The notes under the pieces are model-generated. The model did no database searches, had not been told where the DNA came from, and saw nothing but the letters and a program-made list of their open reading frames with translations. A program made the position numbers and the translations under genes. Positions 8,522-16,550 of a DNA stretch of 64,000 nucleotides are shown here, one piece after another. Position 1 is the stretch's first letter. Every line of letters starts with the position of its first letter. This DNA comes from Dysosmobacter acutus (lineage in GTDB: Bacteria; Bacillota; Clostridia; Oscillospirales; Oscillospiraceae). The stretch is from NCBI RefSeq assembly GCF_018919205.1, contig NZ_JAHLQN010000001.1:2108001-2172000 (forward strand), written 5' to 3'.

Positions 8522-9204
8522 CGTCCAATCCGCTCCTCAATCAGCCGGAGCAGCGCATCCCGGCTCTCGTCAAAGGTGAGATAGGTGGTGTCCACGGTAA
8601 GCGCGTCCTCCGCCGCCCGCAGCGGAGCCGCCGCACGGTGGGAGTCGTTATAGTCCCGCTCCTCAATTTCCCGCAGCACCTTTTCGTAGGGCTCCGGCGT
8701 TCCCCGCTGCTCAAGCTCCAGGCAGCGCCGGCGGGCCCGGGCCTCCGGCGCTGCGGTCAGGAAGATTTTGACGTCCGCATCCGGCAGCACCACGGTGCCG
8801 ATGTCCCGTCCGTCCATAATCACATTATAGCGCCGGGCCATATCCCGCTGCATCTCCATCAAAAAGGCCCGGACAGCGGGATGAGCCGAAACCGCCGAGG
8901 CACAGAGGGAAATCTCCGGCAGGCGGATGTGCTCCGTCACGTCCTCGCCGTTGAGGATCATGTGCTGAAGGCCGTCCGGGCTGTAGGTCATGTCCAGACG
9001 GATGTGCGGGAACAGCGCTTTCACGGCTGCTTCCTCCTTCGTGTCCACGCCGCGGCTGCGGGCAAAATACCCCACTGTGCGGTAGATGGCGCCGGTATCC
9101 ACATATAAAAAGCCCAGCTCCTGGGCCAGGGCCTTTGCCAGAGTGCTTTTTCCGGCGCCGGAGGGTCCGTCGATGGCAATGGCGCGGTTGCGTGTTATTC
9201 TCAT
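8518..9204 (-). CDS. cmk: (d)CMP kinase
   Basis: Phosphorylates CMP/dCMP with ATP. The 228-residue protein starts MRITRNRAIAIDG and carries the P-loop DGPSGAGKST, the VDTGAIYRTVGY motif of CMP kinases and GRDIGTVVLPDAD. The ATG at 9204 fits the family start; a TTG-initiated frame extending to 9300 would run into the flavoprotein gene and adds an unlikely proline-rich tail. The upstream flavoprotein gene stops 2 bases before, consistent with one transcript. Confidence 0.95.
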   Translation of the reverse strand: MRITRNRAIAIDGPSGAGKSTLAKALAQELGFLYVDTGAIYRTVGYFARSRGVDTKEEAAVKALFPHIRLDMTYSPDGLQHMILNGEDVTEHIRLPEISLCASAVSAHPAVRAFLMEMQRDMARRYNVIMDGRDIGTVVLPDADVKIFLTAAPEARARRRCLELEQRGTPEPYEKVLREIEERDYNDSHRAAAPLRAAEDALTVDTTYLTFDESRDALLRLIEERIGR

Positions 9205-9205
9205 G

Positions 9206-10441
9206 CTATCCCTCACAATTTGCGGCGGCCTCCCCGGCGGCTTTGCCGGTGGCCCAGGCGATCTGTAGGTTGAATCCGCCGGTATAGGCGTCCACGTCAA
9301 TCATCTCTCCCGCAAAGTATAATCCCTTTACAATCTTTGATTCCATGGTCTTTGGGTCGATCTCCCTCACCTTGACACCCCCTGATGTCACAATGGCGTC
9401 CTCAACCGGCCGCAGTCCTGAAACCACAATGGGAAAATGCTTCAAAAGCTGCAAAAGTCCCCTTCTCTGCTCCCGGGTGACCTCGTGCACTTTTTGATGG
9501 GCGGGGATTTCAGAAAACTTTACCATCATGGGAATCAGCTTCTGAGGCAGCAAGTCCCCCAGAGCATTGCAGAAATCGCTGTTGCAGTGCTTTTCAAAGT
9601 CCGACAGCAGCCGCCTGTCCAACTGCTGCTCATCCAGCGCGGGCTTCAGATCGACCTCCAGATGGTAGGCCTTTTTGCCCCAGTGACGCATATGGGCGGA
9701 TGCGGACAGGACAAGGGGGCCGCTCACCCCAAAGTGGGTGAACAGCATCTCGCCGAAATCCGTATAGATCCGCTTGTTGTTTTCAAAGACACTCAGCGCC
9801 ACATTGCGCAGGCTCAGCCCCTGGAGCTCGGCGCAGAGGTTTCCCGCCTCCTGAAGCGGCACCAAGGAACCCTGCAAAGGCGTGATGGTATGTCCGGCCT
9901 CCGCCGCCATGCGGAACCCGTCCCCTGTGCTGCCGGTGGCGGGGTATGAGACGCCTCCGGTGGCCAGAATTACGGCCTCTCCGGGATAATCCCCCTTTTC
10001 GCCGCGAACACCCTGCACAGCTCCGTCTGAAAGCAGCAGGGACGAAGCCCGGTCCCGGACAACCGCCACACGGAGAGCCTTCATGCGGCGCTCCAGCGCG
10101 GCGCTGATGTCGAAGGACCGGTCTGAAACCGGAAACACCCGGTTCCCCCGCTCCACCTTCAGCGCCACGCCCAGGCTCTCAAAAAAGGCCATGGCGTCAT
10201 GCCCGTCAAAGCGGCTGAACGCGCTGTACAAAAACTTGCCGTTGCGGGGCACGTTGGCCAGCAGCTCCTGCAGCCCGGCGCAATTGGTCACATTGCAGCG
10301 TCCTTTTCCGGTGATGTTCAGCTTCTTGCCCAACCGTTCATTGGGCTCCAGCACAGTGACAGCGGCGCCGGACTGGGCCGCGCAGATGGCGGCCATCATA
10401 CCGGCGGCGCCGCCGCCCACCACCACAAGCTTTTTATTCAT
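9206..10441 (-). CDS. HI0933/BaiN-like NAD(P)/FAD-dependent oxidoreductase
   Basis: A 411-residue flavoprotein. The N-terminal dinucleotide-binding fold starts at residue 6 (VVVGGGAAGMMAAICAAQSG), followed by GKGRCNVTN, the ATGGVSYPATGSTGDGF motif and a C-terminal FAD-contacting block (GLYFAGEMIDVDAYTGGFNLQ) that are diagnostic of the HI0933 family. Substrate is unknown; BaiN, a member in bile-acid 7-dehydroxylating Clostridia, is one characterised relative, but bile-acid activity cannot be assumed. The start ATG at 10441 lies inside the 3' end of the disrupted rpiR gene (8-bp overlap). Confidence 0.9.
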   Translation of the reverse strand: MNKKLVVVGGGAAGMMAAICAAQSGAAVTVLEPNERLGKKLNITGKGRCNVTNCAGLQELLANVPRNGKFLYSAFSRFDGHDAMAFFESLGVALKVERGNRVFPVSDRSFDISAALERRMKALRVAVVRDRASSLLLSDGAVQGVRGEKGDYPGEAVILATGGVSYPATGSTGDGFRMAAEAGHTITPLQGSLVPLQEAGNLCAELQGLSLRNVALSVFENNKRIYTDFGEMLFTHFGVSGPLVLSASAHMRHWGKKAYHLEVDLKPALDEQQLDRRLLSDFEKHCNSDFCNALGDLLPQKLIPMMVKFSEIPAHQKVHEVTREQRRGLLQLLKHFPIVVSGLRPVEDAIVTSGGVKVREIDPKTMESKIVKGLYFAGEMIDVDAYTGGFNLQIAWATGKAAGEAAANCEG

Positions 10442-11290
10442 CGTCCATTTTTCCGAACACGCTGTAGGCGTCCCAGATGCCCTCCAACTCAGCAAAGGTC
10501 TTGGAAATATCCCGGTTCATCTGAACGCCGATGTCCACAATCAGCGCGTTGAGCAGCGACAGCGGCGCGGCCATGGAGTCGATGAAGGAAATCATTTCGC
10601 TGCGGACCAGCAGCGCGGTGCCGGCCATCTGGTAGAGGGGCGATAACTCGCTGTCCGTAATGGCAACCACGTCCGCGCCCCGGTCGGCGGCAAACTTGAT
10701 GGTGTTCAGAGTGACCTTGGAGTAGCGTGGAAAGCTGATGCCGATGATCACGTCACCTGGCCCGATGCGGAACAGCTGCTCGAAAATCTCTCCAGCCGCG
10801 TTGCTCTGCACCAGCGTCACGTTCTCAAAGAGAAGATGCAGATAAAAGTTCAGATAACCCGCCAGGAAGGAGGAGGAGCGGACGCCCAGGATATAGATGT
10901 GCCGGGCGTGGGTAAGCTTGTCCACCACCCGGGCCAGCTCATTGCGGTCTACCTCTTCAATGGCCATGCGGATGGTCTCCATATCGGACTGCATGACGGC
11001 CGTCAGCACATCCTGCCCCGTCAGCTGGTCGTTGGATGCTGCAGCGAGGTCAATTTGCTGCGGATCATCTCCTGCAGAGCCCGCTGCATACTGGGATAGC
11101 CGTCATAACCCAGCTCGGATGCAAAACGCACCACAGTGGATTCGCTGACATGCACCATCTTGCCCAACTTGCTGGCTGTCATGAAGGCGGCTGTGTCGTA
11201 ATTTTCCAGGATGTAGTTCGCAATCAGTTTCTGTCCCTTGGAAAAGGTACTCATGTTGCTCTCAATGGTATGTAGGACGCTTTTAGCCAT
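10434..11290 (-). pseudogene. RpiR-family regulator (HTH + SIS) split by a frameshift
   Basis: The first frame (11290-11021) encodes MAKSVLHTIESNMSTFSKGQ, the RpiR helix-turn-helix (SKLGKMVHVSESTVVRFASELGY) and then stops at a TGA just after KLTSLQ. The second frame (about 11050-10434) continues without a gap in homology: AASNDQLTGQDVLTAVMQSDMETI followed by a complete SIS sugar-isomerase domain with VRSSSFLA and ISFPRYSK. Normal RpiR proteins (about 285 residues) have both parts in one frame, so a single-base indel near 11035-11050 is the simplest explanation. It could be a genuine inactivation, a sequencing error, or a programmed shift. RpiR proteins sense phosphosugars; the target operon is not evident here. 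Confidence 0.85.
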
Positions 11291-11430
11291 GGGAATCCTC
11301 ACCTGCCTCTTAATCGTACAAATCATTCTAAAGCACGCCGCAGCCATGTGCTTTACAGGCACAGCATGCAATGGTAGTATACCACAAGGTTTTCTCTTTT
11401 TAAACTCAATTTTGCAAGTTTCTTAAATTT

Positions 11431-12144
11431 TCATGCATGGTCCCGGAGTTTTGCAAGTTCCGATTCAGTCAGATACCGCCACTGCCCCGCCGGGAGCCGG
11501 CCCAACTCCAGCGTGTGCTCCCGGATACGGCGGAGCCGCTTCACCATCAGGCCGCAGCTGCCGCACATTTTCCGGATCTGCCGGTTTTTCCCCTCGTGAA
11601 TAGTGATCAGCAGGTCCGCCGCCCGTCCGCCGCTGCGGAGAATCTCCACCTGCGCCGGCCGGATGGCTTCTCCGTTCACTTCCTTCAATGCGGAAAGACG
11701 GCGGTCGACGCCGGAGATATCCCCATAGACAGAGACAAAATAGGTCTTTTGAATCTCATGACTTGGATGCAGCAACTTCTGCATCAGTTCTCCGTCATTG
11801 GTCAGCAGCAGCAACCCCTCCGAGTCCATATCCAGCCGGCCCACAGGAAAGACCCGCACACCGTCCAGTCCCTTGAGCAGGTCCGTCACCACAGGGCGGC
11901 CCTTTTCATCCGACAAAGTGGTCACATACCCCCTGGGCTTATTCAGCATAATGTAGACAGCAGGCACATTCTTCGAAATGGGCCTGCCGTCCACAGTGAT
12001 TTCAGCACGATCCGGATCGGCCTTCTCCCCCAGACGGGCCACATGCCCATCCACGAAAACCCGGCCGCTCTCCAGCAGCTGTTCCGCCGCCCGCCGGGAA
12101 CAGAGTCCCGAGGCGGCGATGATCTTTTGTACTCTCTCTTCCAA
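11431..12144 (-). CDS. rluB: 23S rRNA pseudouridine synthase of the RluB/RsuA family
   Basis: A 237-residue protein with an N-terminal S4 RNA-binding domain (residues 1-60, RVQKIIAASGLCSRRAAEQLL) and the RsuA-type catalytic domain with GRLDMDSEGLLLLTNDG, where D105 is the expected nucleophile. The C-terminal GKNRQIRKMCGSCG block is also standard. It is probably a large-subunit pseudouridine synthase (RluB class), though RluF or RsuA cannot be fully excluded by eye. It lies 9 bases after the dacF stop, so it is likely last in the operon that begins with the M50 protease gene. Confidence 0.9.
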   Translation of the reverse strand: MEERVQKIIAASGLCSRRAAEQLLESGRVFVDGHVARLGEKADPDRAEITVDGRPISKNVPAVYIMLNKPRGYVTTLSDEKGRPVVTDLLKGLDGVRVFPVGRLDMDSEGLLLLTNDGELMQKLLHPSHEIQKTYFVSVYGDISGVDRRLSALKEVNGEAIRPAQVEILRSGGRAADLLITIHEGKNRQIRKMCGSCGLMVKRLRRIREHTLELGRLPAGQWRYLTESELAKLRDHA

Positions 12145-12153
12145 ATGACCCTC

Positions 12154-13248
12154 CTATGGTAAAAAGGAGAATATCCGGTGCAGGAAGCTGACCGGCTCCG
12201 GGAAATCCAGCTCCACGTCCTGCCCGCAAACCAGTTCCACGCAGCCTACCTCCTGCTCACCCAGGTAAAAGCGAATCTCGCCTAAGGGGGTGCCAGCATA
12301 GAGAGGTGCGGAGACCTCCTCCGGGAAGTCCGTCTCGGTGCGCAGCTTCTCCCCCTGCGCCAGCGGATAGGAAAACGTATCCGCCGCCGCCAGCGGCACG
12401 CGGGAAACGGTCCCCCCGGTTACACCGACCACTCCCACGCGCTCCCCCGCCGTTACCTGCGTGGAGGCGGGGTAGGTGGAAAATCCGTAGTCATAGAGCG
12501 CGGCGTGGTCCGCCCAGTCGTTGCCGTCCTGAAGCGTCACAGCCACCAGCATCTGACCGTGGCGCTGCACGCAGCTGACCAGCGTGCGGCCCGCGGCCTT
12601 GGTGTAGCCGGTTTTCAGTCCAAGGCATCCATCTACCATGTTGAGCAGCTTATTGTGGTTGCTCATCAACCGGCCGCCGATCGAAACGCTTTTGGTGGAG
12701 GCGATCCGGACAAAGGTCTGGTTTTTCATTGCCTCCGCGGCCAATATCGCCATATCCCGGGCGGTGGAGTAGTGCTTCTCATCGTCCAGCCCATTGGGAT
12801 TGGCAAAGGAGGTGGAGCTCATGCCCAACTCCTCCGCCTTGTCATTCATCATGTCGATGAAATCACTGCCGCCCACAGCGTCCGCCACGGCCAGCGCCGC
12901 GTCGTTTCCCGAGCACAGCATCAGTCCGTAGAGCAGCGTCTCCAGCGTCAGCTTCTCCCCTTCCTTCAGATACATGGAAGAGCCCTCCACCAGCGTGTAG
13001 GTGCGCTTGACCGTCACCACCTGATCCAGATCCCCGTTCTCAATGGCAACAAGGGCGGTCATGATCTTGGTGGTACTGGCGATCAGCATCTGCTTGTCTG
13101 CATTGTGCTCATACAAAACACGCCCGCTCCCGGCGTCCAACAAGATGGAGGACGTGGCGGAAGTGCTGACAGCACTGGCTCGACAAGTCATAACACTTAA
13201 CAATAAAACAGCAAAGAGAAAGGAAAAAACGCGTCGAATGGTCGGCAT
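12154..13248 (-). CDS. dacF: D-alanyl-D-alanine carboxypeptidase (DacF/PBP5 type)
   Basis: Secreted, membrane-attached penicillin-binding protein that trims the peptidoglycan stem pentapeptide. The 364-residue protein has a signal peptide (about residues 1-26), catalytic S58-x-x-K61 (ASTTKIM), S113-G-N115 and K212-T-G214 motifs in the right order and spacing, and a C-terminal beta domain ending in an amphipathic stretch, FLHRIFSFLP, suited to membrane attachment. It sits next to ytfJ and scpAB, the neighbourhood of sporulation dacF in Bacillus and Clostridia. Confidence 0.93.
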   Translation of the reverse strand: MPTIRRVFSFLFAVLLLSVMTCRASAVSTSATSSILLDAGSGRVLYEHNADKQMLIASTTKIMTALVAIENGDLDQVVTVKRTYTLVEGSSMYLKEGEKLTLETLLYGLMLCSGNDAALAVADAVGGSDFIDMMNDKAEELGMSSTSFANPNGLDDEKHYSTARDMAILAAEAMKNQTFVRIASTKSVSIGGRLMSNHNKLLNMVDGCLGLKTGYTKAAGRTLVSCVQRHGQMLVAVTLQDGNDWADHAALYDYGFSTYPASTQVTAGERVGVVGVTGGTVSRVPLAAADTFSYPLAQGEKLRTETDFPEEVSAPLYAGTPLGEIRFYLGEQEVGCVELVCGQDVELDFPEPVSFLHRIFSFLP

Positions 13249-13290
13249 GTTACACTCACCTGCTTTATAGGATGAGTGTAGTATACCCCT

Positions 13291-13683
13291 TTAGTCGATC
13301 TCTTTTTCCTTCTTTTTGTCGAAATATTTTTCAACCCGGTCCAGGACGTCGGGCACCATCTCCACAATTCGGTCAACCGTGCCCACCGGAGGAACCGCCA
13401 CAGGCAGTACGCGGGTGGTTCCGTCCTTAATGACCAGAAAGGCCACCGGGTCGATTTTAACGCCTGCGGCGCTGCCGCCGCCAAAGTTTTCCTTGGGCTG
13501 GGTCTTGCCGTAGTCACCGCCTCCGCTTCCAAAGCCGAAGGTCACCTTGGAAATGGGGATCAGCGTCACGCCGTCGGGCGTGGAGATGGGCTCGCCCACG
13601 ATGGTATTGGTGTCCACCATCTGGCTCACCTTATCCATGGTAGAGTTCATCAGGTCGTTCAAAGGATTTTTTTTCTCATCCAT
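13291..13683 (-). CDS. ytfJ: Sporulation protein YtfJ/GerW
   Basis: A 130-residue protein of the GerW/YtfJ family. It begins with an acidic N-terminal helix (NDLMNSTMDKVSQMVDTNTIVGEPI), then the family core TPDGVTLIPISKVTFGFGSGGGDYG and the glycine-rich GGGSAAGVKIDPVAFLV segment. Bacillus GerW is a forespore protein needed for normal germination. It lies between dacF and the DUF2953 gene, the conserved clostridial order, which supports forespore expression. Confidence 0.93.
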   Translation of the reverse strand: MDEKKNPLNDLMNSTMDKVSQMVDTNTIVGEPISTPDGVTLIPISKVTFGFGSGGGDYGKTQPKENFGGGSAAGVKIDPVAFLVIKDGTTRVLPVAVPPVGTVDRIVEMVPDVLDRVEKYFDKKKEKEID

Positions 13684-13699
13684 TTCAGTCGCATCCTTT

Positions 13700-14341
13700 C
13701 TATACCGCTTGTTCTGTTTTATCCGCTTTGTGCCTTTTTCTAAACTGTAAAAACCACTTCAGGGCCGGAAGCCCGGCGCCCAGTCCGATCAAAAATACGT
13801 CGCCTATCAGGATGGACACGCCAAGCCTTCCCCGGATCACTGTCTTTGCGCTGTCAAAGTCAAGCCCAAGGTGGATCCGGGGATCCGGAATCACCAGCAG
13901 ATGCTCCAGCCAGGGCATGAACGTCCACATCCCGGCGTTGGCATAGCCGTAGATCTGGGCCATGTTGGCCGGGTCCTCCGCAGCCCCCAGGGTCACTGAG
14001 AGCGTCAGGGGGTGAATCCGCACGCTGCGCCTGGTACGGCCCAGCGTGCGCTGCAAAACCGGCTTAAAATAGGCCGCGGCCTCCTTAAGCTCCAAGAGCG
14101 TGGGCTTTGGCAGTTTGCCGGCCAGGCGCTCCACATCTTTTGCCGTGACTTCTTTTTTCTCTTTTGGCTTCTTTTGTTTTTTCGCTTTTTTCGGGCCGGC
14201 CGGGTCCACGTGAATCCGGATGAGACCCACCTGGATATCCAGTGTCACACGCTCTTCAAAGGCTATGGTGACGCCGATGCGGATCAGGCAGATCAACAGG
14301 AACAGCGCCAGCAGGGCGCCTAAGATGTAGAGCCAGATCAA
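13700..14341 (-). CDS. DUF2953 membrane protein
   Basis: A 213-residue protein with one N-terminal transmembrane helix (residues 3-25), a lysine-rich cytosolic stretch (PKKAKKQKKPKEKKE, about residues 53-67) and a hydrophobic C-terminal region. DUF2953 proteins regularly sit directly upstream of ytfJ in spore formers and are thought to be sporulation-related, with no known activity. It is 15 bases after scpB and 16 bases before ytfJ in the same direction. Confidence 0.82.
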   Translation of the reverse strand: MIWLYILGALLALFLLICLIRIGVTIAFEERVTLDIQVGLIRIHVDPAGPKKAKKQKKPKEKKEVTAKDVERLAGKLPKPTLLELKEAAAYFKPVLQRTLGRTRRSVRIHPLTLSVTLGAAEDPANMAQIYGYANAGMWTFMPWLEHLLVIPDPRIHLGLDFDSAKTVIRGRLGVSILIGDVFLIGLGAGLPALKWFLQFRKRHKADKTEQAV

Positions 14342-14356
14342 GCGGTCACCTCCACG

Positions 14357-14941
14357 TTACTCCTCCTGCTCCGGATCGATCACCGCTCCGGTCTCGGAAA
14401 GACGCATCTGCCCCTCCATGGACAGTCCCGGCAGTTCAGGCAATTCCTCTAAGGAGCTCAGATGGAATACCCTCAGAAAGTTCTTCGTCGTGCGGTACAG
14501 GTGGGGGCGGCCGGGTACCTGCAGCCTGCCGCATTCCTCAATCAGCCTGCGCTCCAGCAGCAGGCCAATGGTATAGGAGCTGTCCACGCCGCGGATTTGA
14601 TCCACATAGGCCCGGGTGGTGGGCTGATAGTAGGCGATGATGGTCAAAACCTCCAACGCGGGCTGGCTCAGCTTGGCGGGCTTTCGGATTTCAAAGGCCT
14701 TACGGATCAGGTCCGCGTAGTCCGGAGCCGAACAGAGCTGGTAACTGTCCTCCAGGCGCAGCATGCGAATTCCTCTGCGCTCAAAGGCATAGTAATCCCC
14801 CAACTTTTGCAGCACCATTTCCACCGTGGGACGGTCCATCTCCAGCGCCAGGCAAATCCGGTCAATGTGAACCGGTTCTCCCGATGCAAATAGGATGCCC
14901 TCAATGGCGGATTCTATCTCTTTCATTTCCATGTTTTTCAT
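14357..14941 (-). CDS. scpB: Segregation and condensation protein B
   Basis: Winged-helix kleisin-interacting subunit of the SMC-ScpA-ScpB condensin, needed for chromosome compaction and segregation. The 194-residue length is normal. The N-terminal SAIEGILFASGEPV and the PAKLSQPALEVLTIIAYYQPTTRAYVDQIRGVDS block are diagnostic. The ATG overlaps the scpA stop by 4 bases, matching stoichiometric co-production. Confidence 0.96.
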   Translation of the reverse strand: MKNMEMKEIESAIEGILFASGEPVHIDRICLALEMDRPTVEMVLQKLGDYYAFERRGIRMLRLEDSYQLCSAPDYADLIRKAFEIRKPAKLSQPALEVLTIIAYYQPTTRAYVDQIRGVDSSYTIGLLLERRLIEECGRLQVPGRPHLYRTTKNFLRVFHLSSLEELPELPGLSMEGQMRLSETGAVIDPEQEE

Positions 14942-15732
14942 CCTCTTCCATCCTGCGCCGCCAGGTCGTCCTTTTCCGGCGCGACGGTGCAGTCCGTCTC
15001 AGAGCCGGCCAGACGGATCACCTTTGAGCGGCATAGCTCCAGCACCGCCAAAAAGGTGGCCACTACTTCACTTCTGCTCCTGTTTCCGCGGAACAGCAGC
15101 AAAAACCGGGTGACGCCGCTGAGCTTCAGCCGGTTCAGAATCTCCCTGGCCTTGGACTCCACGGGATAGGGCTCGTGGCGCACAATGGAACTGAACGCCG
15201 CCGCGCTTGGAGGCGCGTTCCGCTCCGAACGGTTCAGTATCTCCTGCATGGCAAGGATCAGATCCGCCTTCTCCTGGTCGTATTCATAGATCTTCCCCCG
15301 CTCCACAGGCTCCGGATTCCGGGTCAGAATATTCCGCCCGAATTCCCCCATGGGGCCAAGATGCTCCGCAACCGCCTTCACCTTCAGGTAGTTGTCGTTG
15401 CGCCGGCGCTCTTCCAGGGACTTGATCAGCGCGTCCATCTCACTCTGGGCCTCTTCGTCCTCAATGGAGAGAAGCATCCGGGTCTTGATGAACATCAGAT
15501 GGGACGCCATGGTGACAAATTCGCTGGCCACCTCCAAGTCCATGCTCTGGCGCGCCTCAAGGTACGCCAGATACTGGTCCAGAATCAGAGAGATGGAGAT
15601 GTCCTGAATCTCAATTTTATTTTTACCCAATAAGTAGAGGATCAAATCCAGAGGGCCCTCGAAATCCTGCATGGATTCCTCGCTTTTCGCCCGCACGATT
15701 TTTTCCAGTTTATAAATCGGATTATCCAACAC
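14938..15732 (-). CDS. scpA: Segregation and condensation protein A
   Basis: Kleisin subunit that bridges SMC heads. The 264-residue protein has the FEGPLDLILYLLGKNKIEI signature (residues 24-43) preceded by a 23-residue leader that includes YKLE, and a C-terminal winged-helix region (LSGVTRFLLLFRG...VVATFLAVLELCRSKVI). It precedes scpB with an ATGA overlap and follows the M50 protease gene after 6 bases. Confidence 0.95.
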   Translation of the reverse strand: MLDNPIYKLEKIVRAKSEESMQDFEGPLDLILYLLGKNKIEIQDISISLILDQYLAYLEARQSMDLEVASEFVTMASHLMFIKTRMLLSIEDEEAQSEMDALIKSLEERRRNDNYLKVKAVAEHLGPMGEFGRNILTRNPEPVERGKIYEYDQEKADLILAMQEILNRSERNAPPSAAAFSSIVRHEPYPVESKAREILNRLKLSGVTRFLLLFRGNRSRSEVVATFLAVLELCRSKVIRLAGSETDCTVAPEKDDLAAQDGRG

Positions 15733-15738
15733 GTCACC

Positions 15739-16410
15739 TCAGAAGAGCAGTCTCACAAAGAGCCAGTAGACTGAAAAAATCGCATCAGAGACCAGACCTC
15801 CGCCGATATTGGTGAAGGACAGCAGGATCAGCACCAGCATCCCATAGCGCTCATACCGCATCAGGGTAAAATAGGCCTGATCCGGCAAAAGCGCGCCCAA
15901 CACCTTGGAGCCATCCAGGGGCGGGATGGGAATTATGTTGAAAATTCCCAGGCCAATGGACAAAACCGCCGTGCTCATCAGGAATTCAAACAGCGTGTCC
16001 CAAAGGCCGGAATAGGGTGCGTGATAGTAGATGGCACTGGCGCCCAACATCAGAGAAAAGGCCAGAGCAAAATTGGACGCCGGTCCCGCCAAAGCCGTGA
16101 AAGCCATCCCCTGTTTTGGCTTTCGAAAATACCGGGGGTCTACCGGCACCGCCTTTGCCCAGCCAAAGCCGCAGACAAACATCATCAGCAGTCCAAACCA
16201 GTCGATGTGGCGCAGCGGATTCAGCGAAAGGCGGTGCATGGACTTGGCCGTAGGGTCGCCAAGGGCATAAGCCGCCAGGCCGTGGCATGTTTCGTGGATG
16301 GTGAGACAGAGAAATATGGAGACAATGCGCAGCAATATAGCCTGTAAACTGCTCAAATCAATGGATTGGATCAAATTTTCGATGTAGTGCAACCGGCACA
16401 GCTCCTTCAA
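15739..16410 (-). CDS. Site-2 protease family (M50) membrane metalloprotease
   Basis: A 223-residue polytopic protein with zinc-binding HETCH (HExxH, about residue 41) in the first transmembrane region and a second signature NIIPIPPLDGSKVL (about residue 165) providing the third ligand aspartate. About five transmembrane helices. It belongs to the minimal site-2 protease group without PDZ or CBS domains, commonly found immediately upstream of scpA in Clostridia. Substrate unknown; intramembrane cleavage of a regulator is the family expectation. Likely first gene of the operon ending with rluB. Confidence 0.9.
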   Translation of the reverse strand: MKELCRLHYIENLIQSIDLSSLQAILLRIVSIFLCLTIHETCHGLAAYALGDPTAKSMHRLSLNPLRHIDWFGLLMMFVCGFGWAKAVPVDPRYFRKPKQGMAFTALAGPASNFALAFSLMLGASAIYYHAPYSGLWDTLFEFLMSTAVLSIGLGIFNIIPIPPLDGSKVLGALLPDQAYFTLMRYERYGMLVLILLSFTNIGGGLVSDAIFSVYWLFVRLLF

Positions 16411-16514
16411 AGGTCAAAATTACCCAAATTATAAAAATCAGTATAGCAGAAAAAGCGGCTTATGACAAGATAAAAGCCGCAGTGCCAGCGCCAAAAAGCG
16501 GCAGCTGACGCAGG

Positions 16515-16550
16515 AAAAATCGCATTGCAGAAACTGCAATGCGATTTTTT
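16515..16550 (-). terminator. Intrinsic terminator of the signalling operon
   Basis: A 16-bp stem (AAAAATCGCATTGCAG and complement) with a 2-4-base loop abuts the stop of the last kinase gene. On the minus strand it ends in a T5 run. Confidence 0.85.
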
